This document shows positions 17,690 to 26,173 of a DNA stretch of 64,000 bases, in pieces. Numbering within the stretch: the first letter of the stretch is position 1; the number at the start of each line of letters is the position of its first letter. The stretch spans positions 1 through 64,000 of the forward strand of contig CALMVZ010000013.1 in the NCBI GenBank assembly GCA_937873155.1. The letters are read 5' to 3'. The position numbers and the translations under genes are program-made. A model generated the notes under the pieces. That model did not search any database. It saw nothing but the letters and a program-made list of their open reading frames with translations, and was not told where the DNA came from. The DNA is from an uncultured Bacteroidota bacterium (lineage in GTDB: Bacteria > Bacteroidota > Bacteroidia > B-17B0 > Aurantibacillaceae).

Positions 17690-19063
17690 TTATTTTTTTA
17701 GTCCTTTAAAATGTTTTTCAAAATATTTATCTGAAGGAAGCAAAGCAGTTTGAATACGCTTGGCATATTTTATACTGTCAGTGATCTCTTTATTCTTTTC
17801 CTCAACAATATCTTTTTGCTCTTCCAATTCAGCGGTTCGTTCTTTAACTTTTTGTTCGAGCATTGTGTTTTGTTCGCGGATCAGTTTTTCGTTCTCGTAA
17901 TTTGCTATGTTTAGTTTATCACCGATGGCAAAGGATAACATGATCGCTTCGATGGCCGATCCGATCTCAAGCGAGTACGCTTCAATGCCACCGATCGATA
18001 TATGCGTTGCGTTAGTTACAATAAGTATAACTAATCCCAGCATATAAGCTCCGAACCCCACCACATAGAATTTCGCAGGCCTGTAACCTTTGCGTAATAC
18101 AGTAATACCGGTCGCAAAACTTATAATAGCTAAAACAATCCCGAATACCTGGATGATCGCAACACTTTCGTGCGGATAACCTGATATAGCAAGGAAAACG
18201 GGCAATAATACCAGCATGATGAAGACCATAATGGCTTTGTGCAATTTTGGGGCAAGTTTCTTTGTATTTAAAAATTCGACGGTGAACAATAGGCCAAAGA
18301 AACCAAAGAGTGCCGGTACCAAAACCGGGAAACGGTTGAACATAAAAAGGAAGAATTCAGGAAGCACATAAATATAACCGATAAAGAAAGCGATGAACAA
18401 GGTGCTGAATATAATATAGAAAATATAGTAGATGTAAACTTTGTTGCGGTTGGTGAAAAAGAGAAACAAGTTATACAATACCATCAAGAACATAATGCCA
18501 TAGAACATGCCATGCAATAAGTTCAGGGTGTGATCCTCTTCAAAGAACGAACGGATATCAGCAGCCCTTAATGCAATTACCATCGGGCCGGACCCAACCG
18601 AACGTAAAAAATAAGTTAGCGTGTCACCGGGTTTCAGATCAAGATCGAATAAAATGTGACCGCCTACAAGTGTGCGTTCCTCTTTTGGATAAGGGATACC
18701 GCCATGTTGTGTTCGGATCAATCCTCCATTTTTAAAAGTATAAAGATCAATTTTATTATTGCTAGAGTTAGTATATTGTACAAGCCAATCTCCTTGTTCA
18801 GGCGATGTTGCCGAAAACTTACACCAGATCGCAGATTTTGTAATATTAAAATTCAGTATGTCATGACTTGAGGCTGTGAATTGTTTAACAGCACCCGGAG
18901 TTGTTACTTCATTTATGGTTTGTAACGCAGTTTCATCAATGTAAATACTGATGTGTTTTCCAATATGCGGCGGGCAATCGTTTCCCTTTTTTAAACGGAG
19001 AATGTTTTGCCCTTTAATTAAAGAGCAAAAAACTACAAGCAATATAACGAAAAATGGCCTCAT
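17690..19063 (-). CDS. 7TM-DISM membrane protein ending in a SpoIIE-type linker
   Basis: 457 residues. Signal peptide (about 1-18), an extracytoplasmic DISM beta domain (about 40-175, with SAIWCKFSATSPEQGDWLVQYTN), then seven transmembrane helices (about 185-385), a coiled coil (KVKERTAELEEQKDIVEEKNKEI) and the terminal DSIKYAKRIQTALLPSDKYF helix. In Bacteroidota the motif EI.DSI.YAKRIQ..LLP normally introduces a SpoIIE/PP2C phosphatase of about 200 residues, but here the protein stops about 12 residues later. No kinase or phosphatase domain is present. Its ATG overlaps the stop of the upstream TPR gene by four bases. It is the last gene of five that share this tail. The sensed signal is unknown. 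Confidence 0.85.
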   Translation of the reverse strand: MRPFFVILLVVFCSLIKGQNILRLKKGNDCPPHIGKHISIYIDETALQTINEVTTPGAVKQFTASSHDILNFNITKSAIWCKFSATSPEQGDWLVQYTNSSNNKIDLYTFKNGGLIRTQHGGIPYPKEERTLVGGHILFDLDLKPGDTLTYFLRSVGSGPMVIALRAADIRSFFEEDHTLNLLHGMFYGIMFLMVLYNLFLFFTNRNKVYIYYIFYIIFSTLFIAFFIGYIYVLPEFFLFMFNRFPVLVPALFGFFGLLFTVEFLNTKKLAPKLHKAIMVFIMLVLLPVFLAISGYPHESVAIIQVFGIVLAIISFATGITVLRKGYRPAKFYVVGFGAYMLGLVILIVTNATHISIGGIEAYSLEIGSAIEAIMLSFAIGDKLNIANYENEKLIREQNTMLEQKVKERTAELEEQKDIVEEKNKEITDSIKYAKRIQTALLPSDKYFEKHFKGLKK

Positions 19064-20535
19064 TTTTTTTTCAGGTGATTCAGGTTTTTACCAATGTACA
19101 CATCTGTAGGCATCAGGGCTTTCTGGATACGTTTCGCATACCTGATGCTATCTGTTATTTCTTTTTGTTTTAGTTCTACTAAATACTTTTGCATCGAGAT
19201 GATCTCATTCGCTTTCTGTTTTGATCTATAGGCCCTGAAAGATACAAAAGCAACAATGATCATCAATATAAAGCCGATTACACCACCGTAAGTATAAGTT
19301 CTTTGCTGTTTAATTTCCTCATCATGTTTAATGGCTTCCTGTTTCAGTAATTCTGCCGACCGGATACTATCGGCCATTTGCTGTTTGTAGAACACATAAT
19401 TCATTTCGATTTGCGTCTGCTTTTTTATCTGCTCGTTATTAGTAATGCTATCGCGTGCTGAAATGTGTCTTTTATAGAACCGAAATGCGAGATTTTTGTT
19501 ATTCTTAAAACTATACATATCGCTTAAATTCTTACAGGTCTCGCTTACACCTTCCAGATCACCGATCTCTTCACTTATTTTTAGCGACTGTTTTAAATAT
19601 TTTTCAGCTTCATTATAATCTTTAAGGGCTAAATAAATATTGCCAATGTTGCCCATGTTTATGGCGATTGTGCCCAGGTCTCCGATCTGCTCTAGTAATT
19701 TCACGGCTTGTAAATGAAATCCGAGTGCTTTTTTCTTGTCGTCCATGAAATTGTAAACTGAACCGATATTACCTAGTGTATTAGCTTCTAATTGAATATT
19801 TCCTAATTCCCTTGCATCGGCAAGAGCCCTGTTATAATACTGAAGTGCCGGTTCGTATTTATGTTCTTCAGTATACACATTGCCAAGGTTCCCCAACTGG
19901 ATCGCGAGATTGTTTGTTTTACCGAATTGCTGGGCAATGTTGATGGCCTTAATAAAATAGTCGCGGGCTTGAGTGTATTTTTTTTGAACATGATAAACAC
20001 CTGCAATATTTCCTAATATCCTGGCTTCCGAATTTTTTTCTTCTAACTGCTCATAAATTTTTAAGGATCTAAAATAATGATCTAAAGCAAGGGCATAATT
20101 TGTAAGGTCTTTGTGAACTATTCCAATATTGCCAATTGAAGCAGCTTTGCGGCTCAGATAGAATTTATTGTTTTTATGTTTTGTAAGAAGACTATCCCAT
20201 AGCGCAATGGCCTTATCATAATAATCAAGAGCAGCAGGATAGTTATTTTTGCTCCATGTAAGAAGCCCTAAATTGTGATAGGCATGGGCTTTTCCTTTTT
20301 GCCAATGCAACTGTATTGAAAGCTTGAGAGCCTGGTCAGCGAAAGTTGAAGCAGAATCAAAGTTCCTGTAACGCATTTCGAAAGAAATGGCATTAAGTGC
20401 GTTTACCATTGTGGTATCTTCTTTAACAGGCTGTAATCTTTTTAAAAGCGAATCAATTTTGCTGCCTTGAGCAAAGGCGGTATTAGCAGTAACCAGAACC
20501 GCACAAAATAATATATATATAGTTTTACAAGGCAC
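19060..20535 (-). CDS. TPR membrane protein ending in a SpoIIE-type linker (1)
   Basis: 491 residues. Signal peptide (AVLVTANTAFAQ), about seven tetratricopeptide repeats of the 40-residue NIG.VY....Y..AL.YY..AL type (about 40-340), a helical spacer, one transmembrane helix (YGGVIGFILMIIVAFVSFRAY, about 423-443) and a C-terminal cytoplasmic coiled coil with KQKEITDSIRYAKRIQKALM. The TPRs should be periplasmic and the tail cytoplasmic. As in the other four genes, the tail is the usual lead-in to a SpoIIE phosphatase, but no phosphatase follows. The start shares one base with the stop of the next gene upstream. Confidence 0.88.
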   Translation of the reverse strand: MPCKTIYILFCAVLVTANTAFAQGSKIDSLLKRLQPVKEDTTMVNALNAISFEMRYRNFDSASTFADQALKLSIQLHWQKGKAHAYHNLGLLTWSKNNYPAALDYYDKAIALWDSLLTKHKNNKFYLSRKAASIGNIGIVHKDLTNYALALDHYFRSLKIYEQLEEKNSEARILGNIAGVYHVQKKYTQARDYFIKAINIAQQFGKTNNLAIQLGNLGNVYTEEHKYEPALQYYNRALADARELGNIQLEANTLGNIGSVYNFMDDKKKALGFHLQAVKLLEQIGDLGTIAINMGNIGNIYLALKDYNEAEKYLKQSLKISEEIGDLEGVSETCKNLSDMYSFKNNKNLAFRFYKRHISARDSITNNEQIKKQTQIEMNYVFYKQQMADSIRSAELLKQEAIKHDEEIKQQRTYTYGGVIGFILMIIVAFVSFRAYRSKQKANEIISMQKYLVELKQKEITDSIRYAKRIQKALMPTDVYIGKNLNHLKKK

Positions 20536-22010
20536 TAACTTTTTATTTTTTTTAATTGCTTCAGATTTTTTTCAATGTATTTTTCACTCGGCATTAAGGT
20601 TTGCTGTATCCGTTTAGCGTAGCGGATGCTGTCAACGATCTCTTTTTGTTTCCCTTCAACAAGTAATTTTTGTGTTGATATTATCTCGTTAGTTTTTTGT
20701 TTGCTTTTATAGGCACGAAAACTTACCGCGGCCACTACTATCATCAGCATAAAACCTATCACTCCGGTATAGGTATAAGTGCGTTGTTGATGTATTGCCT
20801 GATCGTGTTTAAGTTTTTCTTGTTTGATCTGTTCTACATTTCGGATGCTGTCGGTGGTTTGTTGTTTATCAAATTGATATTGCATTTCCTGCCTGGTTTG
20901 TTTTTTAATATTCTCCTCGTTGGCAATACTATCGCGGAGGCTAATGTATTTTTTGTAATGTTCAAGGGCAAGTCCATAGCGACCGGTGATGTCATATAGT
21001 TCGCTAAGGGATCTTGAAAAATCCCTTGTATGGTCTAATGCTCCTATACTATCTCCGATCTTAACCGAGCGTTTCAGGTATTTTTCTGCTTCGTTAAATT
21101 TTCTGATTTTTGAATAGATTAACCCGATGTTACCGAGATGCAGCGCAATTCCGTATTTATCGCCTATTTCTTCCGCTATTTTCACTGCTTTGAAATAATA
21201 TCCCAATGCTTTAGTATAATCACCCTGGCTTTTATATACAATGCCGATGTTACCGAGAGTATTTGCGATTAAATTTTTCTCTCCAAGTTCCTCAACCATC
21301 TTCAATACCTTTAAGTCGTATTCCAGTGCTTTAGTATAATCCCCCTGATTGACATAAACAATTCCGATGTTACCAAGCCACATGGCAATCCTGCTTTTGT
21401 CTCCGAGTTCTTCTGCCATTTTCAACGCTTTAAAATAGTACTCCAATGCTTTGGGATGATCCCCTTGCTCAAAATACACAATTCCAATGCTGCCAAGGCA
21501 GGTAGCAACGCCCTCCTTGTTATTTAGGGCTTCATTAATTTTTAGTTCTTTGAAAAAATAGCTTAACGCATTGGGGTAGTCAGCCTGGTACAAATAAACA
21601 CCTCCAATGTTACCGAACAAGGTCGACATTTTTTCTTTATCTCCGAGTTCATTCGCCAGTTTAACTGCTTTTAAAAAATAATCCAGTGATTTGGAATAAT
21701 CAGATTTTACCAAGTGATAAATTCCAATGTTACCGAGTGCATTTGCTTGTCCTTTTTTCCAACCTGAGCGACCTGTCAGTTTTATTTTTTCGGTTAAAGC
21801 AAGGGCTTGCTTCGATATAATATAAGAAGAATCAGGATTAGCGTATTTAAGTTCCCATCCGAGATCATTCAGCGCAATTATTTTTGAAGTATCTTCTTTA
21901 ATTGTTTTAAGAACCGAAATAAGGGAGTCTATCTTGTTGTTTTGCGACAGACAAATAAATGATATAAGAAGCAAGATACTGCTGAAAATATATTTTAATG
22001 AGACTATCAC
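20535..22010 (-). CDS. TPR membrane protein ending in a SpoIIE-type linker (2)
   Basis: 491 residues, same architecture as its downstream neighbour: signal peptide, about eight TPRs with strikingly regular repeats (LGNIGIVY..QGDYTKALEYDLKVLKM and variants), one transmembrane helix (TGVIGFMLMIVVAAVSFRAYK) and the tail KQKEIVDSIRYAKRIQQTLM ending LKKIKS. The near-identical TPR units suggest recent internal repeat amplification. It overlaps the following gene by one base and the preceding one by four bases. No catalytic domain. Likely a membrane-anchored scaffold or sensor; partner unknown. Confidence 0.88.
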   Translation of the reverse strand: MIVSLKYIFSSILLLISFICLSQNNKIDSLISVLKTIKEDTSKIIALNDLGWELKYANPDSSYIISKQALALTEKIKLTGRSGWKKGQANALGNIGIYHLVKSDYSKSLDYFLKAVKLANELGDKEKMSTLFGNIGGVYLYQADYPNALSYFFKELKINEALNNKEGVATCLGSIGIVYFEQGDHPKALEYYFKALKMAEELGDKSRIAMWLGNIGIVYVNQGDYTKALEYDLKVLKMVEELGEKNLIANTLGNIGIVYKSQGDYTKALGYYFKAVKIAEEIGDKYGIALHLGNIGLIYSKIRKFNEAEKYLKRSVKIGDSIGALDHTRDFSRSLSELYDITGRYGLALEHYKKYISLRDSIANEENIKKQTRQEMQYQFDKQQTTDSIRNVEQIKQEKLKHDQAIHQQRTYTYTGVIGFMLMIVVAAVSFRAYKSKQKTNEIISTQKLLVEGKQKEIVDSIRYAKRIQQTLMPSEKYIEKNLKQLKKIKS

Positions 22011-23467
22011 TTGATCAGGTCATTTAATTTTTTTGAAATATATTTTTCGGTTGGCATAAGCGTTTGCTGGATCCGTTTGGCATATCTTATGCTGTCAACA
22101 ATTTCCTTTTGTTTTTCTTCAAGTTCATTATGCTGCTTTTCAATTTCTGTTTTCTGATCGTGTATTACCAGGTTCGCAGCTTTCTTTGCTTTATATTGTC
22201 TGAAAATAAAAACAGAGAACACTGATACTACAAAAAGGATCGCTAATGCAGCGCCAAGAATTAATTTTTGTTTTTTTACTTCTTCTTCATGCCTGAATTG
22301 GATCTTCTCGTTTTCGAGCTGGGCTATTTTTTTATCCTGTTCAATCTGGTAATTGTACTCCATCGATGAGATCTTCTTTCCAACTTCAGAACTGTATAGT
22401 GTATCTTTTAACTCAGAATATTTCTGGAAATAATCATAAGCTTTCTCAAAATCTTTTTTATCTCGGTATGCCTTAGATAAACCAAGGTAACTTTCTTTAA
22501 GCCTTGGAAGTTTGTTGGTAGTTAAATTGAACTCAACAGCTTTGTTCAAAAAATCAATGGCTTTATCCGGGTCTTTAAGCTGACGGTAAGTTTCGCCTAA
22601 TGAATTGAACAATCCTGATTTTATCTCTGCATCATTTGAATTCTCTACTAAAGAATAGGCACGTTTAAAATAATCTATAGCCGCTTCCGGCGCATTCTTT
22701 TGTAAATAGATACTCCCTATACCGGCATAACTATAAGCTTGTCCCTCTGTGTTTTTTTCAGCGGTTTGTATCACAAGGGCCTTGTTAAAATAGTACTGTG
22801 CCGAATCGAATTTATTTAAACTCCTGTAAGCACCCGCCAGATTAACATAACTGAACGACATGCGCATTTTATCGTTCAACTCAATGCGATACTTCAATGC
22901 TTTTTGCTGATTGCTTATCGCTTTCACAAAATCACCTTGGGAAGAATACAGATTCCCTAAACCACCATAGGCGTTTGCAATTTGGGTTTTATTACCGCCT
23001 TCTTCAGCGTACCGTAATGCTGTGAAAAAATATTCACTGGCCTGTTTGTAATTTCCTTCGTCTGTCAGGCAAAGTGCAAGCGTGTGATTGATCTTAAAAT
23101 GATCCTGCGCGTCTTTGCTCTTGATACATAATGGCAATGCACCTGTCAGATACAACTTGGCTTTGTCAATTTGTCCGCTGTTCTTATATATGTTCCCTGC
23201 AATAAAACGTGCTTTGATATTTCCGCGGTAATAATTCGTGCGTTCCGCAACACGTATCGCTGAATCGATGAACACAGGTATCTCTTCTTTGTCAGAATTC
23301 ATGTATAAATTATAGGTCAGGATATTTATTGATCCCACTGTAGCCGTATCATTCTTGGCATGTTGTAGTACTTTTTTAAGCGAATCAATTTTATTTTGCG
23401 GGAACAATGCTGATGATAAGAGCAGCACAGGTACAAGGATCAATAATCTATAACTAACGCTGTTCAT
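22007..23467 (-). CDS. TPR membrane protein ending in a SpoIIE-type linker (3)
   Basis: 486 residues: signal peptide (LLILVPVLLLSSALFPQ), about eight TPRs (about 40-370), a charged helix, one transmembrane helix (LILGAALAILFVVSVFSVFIF, about 404-424), then a coiled coil and EKQKEIVDSIRYAKRIQQTL followed by MPTEKYISKKLNDLIK. The C-terminal 45 residues are the best conserved part between this and the other four proteins, despite more divergent TPRs. Its start directly abuts the stop of the upstream gene. Confidence 0.88.
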   Translation of the reverse strand: MNSVSYRLLILVPVLLLSSALFPQNKIDSLKKVLQHAKNDTATVGSINILTYNLYMNSDKEEIPVFIDSAIRVAERTNYYRGNIKARFIAGNIYKNSGQIDKAKLYLTGALPLCIKSKDAQDHFKINHTLALCLTDEGNYKQASEYFFTALRYAEEGGNKTQIANAYGGLGNLYSSQGDFVKAISNQQKALKYRIELNDKMRMSFSYVNLAGAYRSLNKFDSAQYYFNKALVIQTAEKNTEGQAYSYAGIGSIYLQKNAPEAAIDYFKRAYSLVENSNDAEIKSGLFNSLGETYRQLKDPDKAIDFLNKAVEFNLTTNKLPRLKESYLGLSKAYRDKKDFEKAYDYFQKYSELKDTLYSSEVGKKISSMEYNYQIEQDKKIAQLENEKIQFRHEEEVKKQKLILGAALAILFVVSVFSVFIFRQYKAKKAANLVIHDQKTEIEKQHNELEEKQKEIVDSIRYAKRIQQTLMPTEKYISKKLNDLIK

Positions 23468-24802
23468 TTAATTTTTTAGGTGCTTTAGTTGTTTGTCAAC
23501 ATACTTCTCAGTAGGCATTAAAGCCTGTTGTATGCGTTTGGCATACCGGATGCTGTCAACTATCTCTTTTTGTTTTTCCTGTAACTCAGAATGTTGATGT
23601 TCTATCTCCGTTTTTTGAACCATGATGATCTTATTCTTCTTTTTATTTTGTACGAGTGCCCAAAGTACCAAGGCCACCACTAATAATGCTAGTATTAAGC
23701 CGATACTAACCGAGAGCGTGATCAATTCCTGGTGGCGCTTTTCTTCTTTGGCTATAGCTGCTGCTTTTTCTTCCTCAGCTTTTTTAGCAAGCTCTTTCTT
23801 TTCGAATTGGTAATTCATTTCTGCTTCAACAGATTTCTTGGTCACATCAGCATTGAACAAACTGTCTTTAGCGCCTACAGAAGTTTGGTAATGGTACAAG
23901 GCCGATTTATAATCTTTTAATTCTACGCAGGCAGCTGCGGCACCATTTGCATCTTTTTGTGCAGCTTGCATATTTCCGGCAGCAATATCTCCTTCCAGGC
24001 TTTCCAGGTAATATTTTTTAGCCTGTGCAAATTGTCCCATAGTAAAATATACAGCTGCAATGTTGCTAACGGTATTGTTTATTCCCATCACGTCATTTAC
24101 TTCCCTTTTTATTTTCAGTGAAGCCAGAAAATACTCAAGGGCTTTCTTAGTATCCTTGCGGTCGAGTGACACACCGCCTAAATTGTTCAGTGCAGCGGCT
24201 TCCCCTTTTTTATCTTTTAAAAGTTGACGCATTTCCAAAGCTTTTGTAAAACAATAGATTGAAGAATCAAATTTGTTTTGGTTACGGTACAGATTTCCCA
24301 TTGAGTTGTATACACCTGCTACACCTATAGTATAACCGGAAGCGGAATGGACCAAAAGCGCTTTATGCAGGTATTGATCTGCTTTTATATAATTTTTTAA
24401 GTTCGTGTATACAATGCCGATGTTGGTGCAGGCATTACCGATCAACTTCACATTATTAGTCTCTTCCGCTATTTTCAATGAAGCAAAATAATGCTCCAGC
24501 GCATCAGGATATTTACCCTGGAAAAGAAAAATATTCCCGTACAGATTTTCGGCAACTGACAGACCTTTTTTGAAATTCAGCTTTTTAGCCAGGTCTTGCG
24601 ATGTTTTTATAAGTTCAACCGATCTGTCGTAATCAGAAATGTTTGTATAAGCAGTTATAAGTTTAGCGAGACGGATGAATTTTACGGTATCATCCCTTAA
24701 CTTTAAGATATGATCCGCGGAATCTAATACGGTTTGCTGAGCTGTTGTTGTTAAAACAAAAAACAGGAACAGGAGCGATATTTTAATGTTTTTTAAGGCC
24801 AT
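23468..24802 (-). CDS. TPR membrane protein ending in a SpoIIE-type linker (4)
   Basis: 444 residues, first gene of the five-gene operon. Signal peptide (LLFLFFVLTTTAQ), about six TPRs (about 70-300), an Ala/Glu/Lys-rich helix, one transmembrane helix (about 362-384), then EKQKEIVDSIRYAKRIQQAL followed by MPTEKYVDKQLKHLKN. Read from a TATATTTA box only about 12 nt upstream of the ATG, so the leader is very short. Divergent from the XRE/S24 regulator gene, with an 86-nt shared control region containing two operator-like palindromes. Confidence 0.88.
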   Translation of the reverse strand: MALKNIKISLLFLFFVLTTTAQQTVLDSADHILKLRDDTVKFIRLAKLITAYTNISDYDRSVELIKTSQDLAKKLNFKKGLSVAENLYGNIFLFQGKYPDALEHYFASLKIAEETNNVKLIGNACTNIGIVYTNLKNYIKADQYLHKALLVHSASGYTIGVAGVYNSMGNLYRNQNKFDSSIYCFTKALEMRQLLKDKKGEAAALNNLGGVSLDRKDTKKALEYFLASLKIKREVNDVMGINNTVSNIAAVYFTMGQFAQAKKYYLESLEGDIAAGNMQAAQKDANGAAAACVELKDYKSALYHYQTSVGAKDSLFNADVTKKSVEAEMNYQFEKKELAKKAEEEKAAAIAKEEKRHQELITLSVSIGLILALLVVALVLWALVQNKKKNKIIMVQKTEIEHQHSELQEKQKEIVDSIRYAKRIQQALMPTEKYVDKQLKHLKN

Positions 24803-24813
24803 TTTACTCTCTT

Positions 24814-24821
24814 TAAATATA
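24814..24821 (-). promoter_or_regulatory. -7-like box TATATTTA for the five-gene TPR operon
   Basis: Seven of eight positions are compatible with TAnnTTTG on the minus strand, 11 nt before the operon's first ATG. The palindrome centred at 24855 lies 34 nt upstream of it, so a regulator bound there could act on this promoter too. Confidence 0.4.
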
Positions 24822-24847
24822 AGGGTTTTAGGGCGTATTTGGAGATA

Positions 24848-24885
24848 ACTACAATTTGTAGTATCTTTGTGCTATAAATTGTAGT
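24848..24885 (+). promoter_or_regulatory. Two operators and -7 box in front of the XRE/S24 regulator
   Basis: ACTACAATTTGTAGT at 24848-24862 is a perfect 15-bp palindrome with an odd centre. GCTATAAATTGTAGT at 24871-24885 repeats it with one perfect and one 5/7 half-site. Centres are 23 nt apart, about two helical turns. The -7 box TATCTTTG (24862-24869) lies between them, and the second site covers the likely transcription start and leads into the ATG at 24889. This is the layout expected for autorepression by a phage-repressor-like protein. Confidence 0.65.
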
Positions 24886-24888
24886 AAT

Positions 24889-25668
24889 ATGATAAACAAG
24901 ATAGCTAACAACATCAAGTTCTTACGGCAGCTAAAAGGCCTGTCGCAGGAGCAAATGGCGGATGAATTAGAGGTAACCCGTTCGCGCATTGGCGGCTATG
25001 AAGAGGGCCGTAACGAACCGCCTATCGATCTTCTGATCAAGCTATCAGAGTATTTTCATATTGCCATAGATGCGCTTATTAAGGGCGATCTTAAAAAGAC
25101 CAACCCGGATGCTTTAATGAAAATAGGCAAGAACCGTATCTTGTTTCCTGTGATCATTGATAACGATGGGGATGATATGATAGAGTTGATCCCTGTTAAA
25201 GCATCGGCGGGTTATTTACGCGGTTATTCTGATCCTGATTATATAGAGCGTTTGCCACGCATGAAACTTCCGTTCTTACCCGTGGGTAAACACCGTGCTT
25301 TTCCTATAAAAGGAGATTCGATGCCACCAATAAAAGAAGGTGCCTTCATCATTGGTAAATATTTAGAGAAGCTGGATGATGTGAAAGACGGAATAACCTA
25401 TGTGGTAGTGACCAAAGATGATGGGTTAAGTTATAAACGCTTACACAACCTGAATAAAAAAGAAGGTACAGTTGAATTGCATTCTGATAATAAAATGTAC
25501 CAGCCTTATAAGGTCCGCCTGGATGATATTTTAGAATTGTGGGAATACACCTGTTGCATTAATACCGGTGATTACCGCGATGAAGAATTGAACCTGGATA
25601 GTATTATGAATATGCTGAAAGGGTTGAAGATCGAGATCGAGCAGATCAAAAAACAAAAAGTTAATTAA
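24889..25668 (+). CDS. XRE-family regulator with S24 (LexA/CI-like) peptidase domain
   Basis: 259 residues. The helix-turn-helix is about 8-60 (FLRQLKGLSQEQMADELEVT, RSRIGGYEEGRNEPP). The C-terminal half has an S24 fold: the possible self-cleavage bond Ala107-Gly108 (KASAGYLRG), nucleophile Ser144 (KGDSMPPI) and general base Lys183 (GLSYKRL), with 39 residues between Ser and Lys as in LexA/CI. Such proteins repress and are inactivated by self-cleavage upon damage or stress signals; many Bacteroidota homologues carry the dyad but their inducers are unknown. Two palindromes in its promoter are probable binding sites, and it may also control the divergent TPR operon. The stop codon lies inside a 38-nt perfect palindrome. 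Confidence 0.93.
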   Translation: MINKIANNIKFLRQLKGLSQEQMADELEVTRSRIGGYEEGRNEPPIDLLIKLSEYFHIAIDALIKGDLKKTNPDALMKIGKNRILFPVIIDNDGDDMIELIPVKASAGYLRGYSDPDYIERLPRMKLPFLPVGKHRAFPIKGDSMPPIKEGAFIIGKYLEKLDDVKDGITYVVVTKDDGLSYKRLHNLNKKEGTVELHSDNKMYQPYKVRLDDILELWEYTCCINTGDYRDEELNLDSIMNMLKGLKIEIEQIKKQKVN

Positions 25669-25683
25669 CTTTTTGTTTTTTGA
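25646..25683. terminator. 38-nt perfect palindrome spanning the regulator's stop codon
   Basis: All 19 base pairs match around a centre between 25664 and 25665; the right arm ends in GTTTTTTGA and the left arm is its complement. As RNA it forms a long A/U-rich stem. The T-run lies inside the right arm, so it could work as a terminator in both directions; the stop codon TAA (25666-25668) sits at the loop. Confidence 0.65.
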
Positions 25684-25684
25684 G

Positions 25685-25704
25685 ATCCTGACTTTCGTCA
25701 GGAT
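25685..25704 (-). repeat. CTGAC palindrome, copy 1
   Basis: ATCCTGAC, loop TTTC, GTCAGGAT. On the minus strand it reads TGTCATCCTGAC with the second arm GTCAGGATC, the same consensus as three further copies around the GIY-YIG gene. Confidence 0.7.
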
Positions 25705-25774
25705 GACAGCTTCCTTCGAGGGAGTATTTCTAATTCCGGGACGTAATGGCATAAATGCCAAATAGAAACCAGTC

Positions 25775-25803
25775 GTCATGCTGACCTAAGTCAGCATCTT
25801 TCG
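25775..25803 (+). repeat. Left 29-bp inverted repeat (palindrome copy 2)
   Basis: Internally palindromic: ATGCTGAC, CTAA, GTCAGCAT, followed by CTTTCG. Exact reverse complement of 26106-26134. Confidence 0.85.
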
Positions 25804-25819
25804 GAATAATGAATTCCTT

Positions 25820-26173
25820 ATGAAAACCATGTACGTCTACATCATGTCAAATTCCATGCGCACTACTTTTTATGTAGGAGTGACGAATAATTTGGAAAGA
25901 CGTGTTAATGAGCACAAACGCTTAAGAGGATCGGCTTTCACAACGAAGTACAAATTAACTGACCTTGTTTATTATGAAGAGATTTTCGGAGCGATTGATG
26001 CGATCACAAGAGAAAAGCAAATAAAAAACAGACCTCGTCAATGGAAACTGGATCTTATAAAACAACTTAATCCTGAAATGCTGGACATCGCTAAACATTG
26101 GGGTTCGAAAGATGCTGACTTAGGTCAGCATGACAGCCGAACAAGATTAAGAGTGTTCTCTCATAAGATGTAA
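25820..26173 (+). CDS. GIY-YIG endonuclease domain protein
   Basis: 117 residues, a stand-alone UvrC/URI-type GIY-YIG domain: the YVYIMSN and FYVGVTNNLERRVNEHK elements with the catalytic Arg in the second, then YYEEIFGAIDAITREKQIK with the metal-binding Glu, and a basic helix PRQWKLDLIKQLNP. The C-terminal 22 residues (SKDADLGQHDSR onward) are not part of the domain; they are translated from the right inverted repeat, so the element has supplied the gene's tail. ATG at 25820 or 25829. Such short proteins are common and multicopy in Bacteroidota; their role is not established. Possible nicking of the flanking palindromes is inference. Confidence 0.9.
   Translation: MKTMYVYIMSNSMRTTFYVGVTNNLERRVNEHKRLRGSAFTTKYKLTDLVYYEEIFGAIDAITREKQIKNRPRQWKLDLIKQLNPEMLDIAKHWGSKDADLGQHDSRTRLRVFSHKM
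26106..26134 (-). repeat. Right 29-bp inverted repeat (palindrome copy 3), inside the coding region
   Basis: Exact reverse complement of 25775-25803. It overlaps codons 96-105 of the GIY-YIG gene. Confidence 0.85.

Noticed and set aside
17690-24802. Possibility that the TPR/7TM operon is an anti-phage defence system
   Set aside because: No nuclease, NTPase or toxin domain is encoded; sensor/scaffold architecture is all that is visible, so a defence call would be guesswork.
25820-26173. Group I intron or inteins as context for the GIY-YIG gene
   Set aside because: No intron core, splice blocks or split host gene around it; the unit is intergenic.
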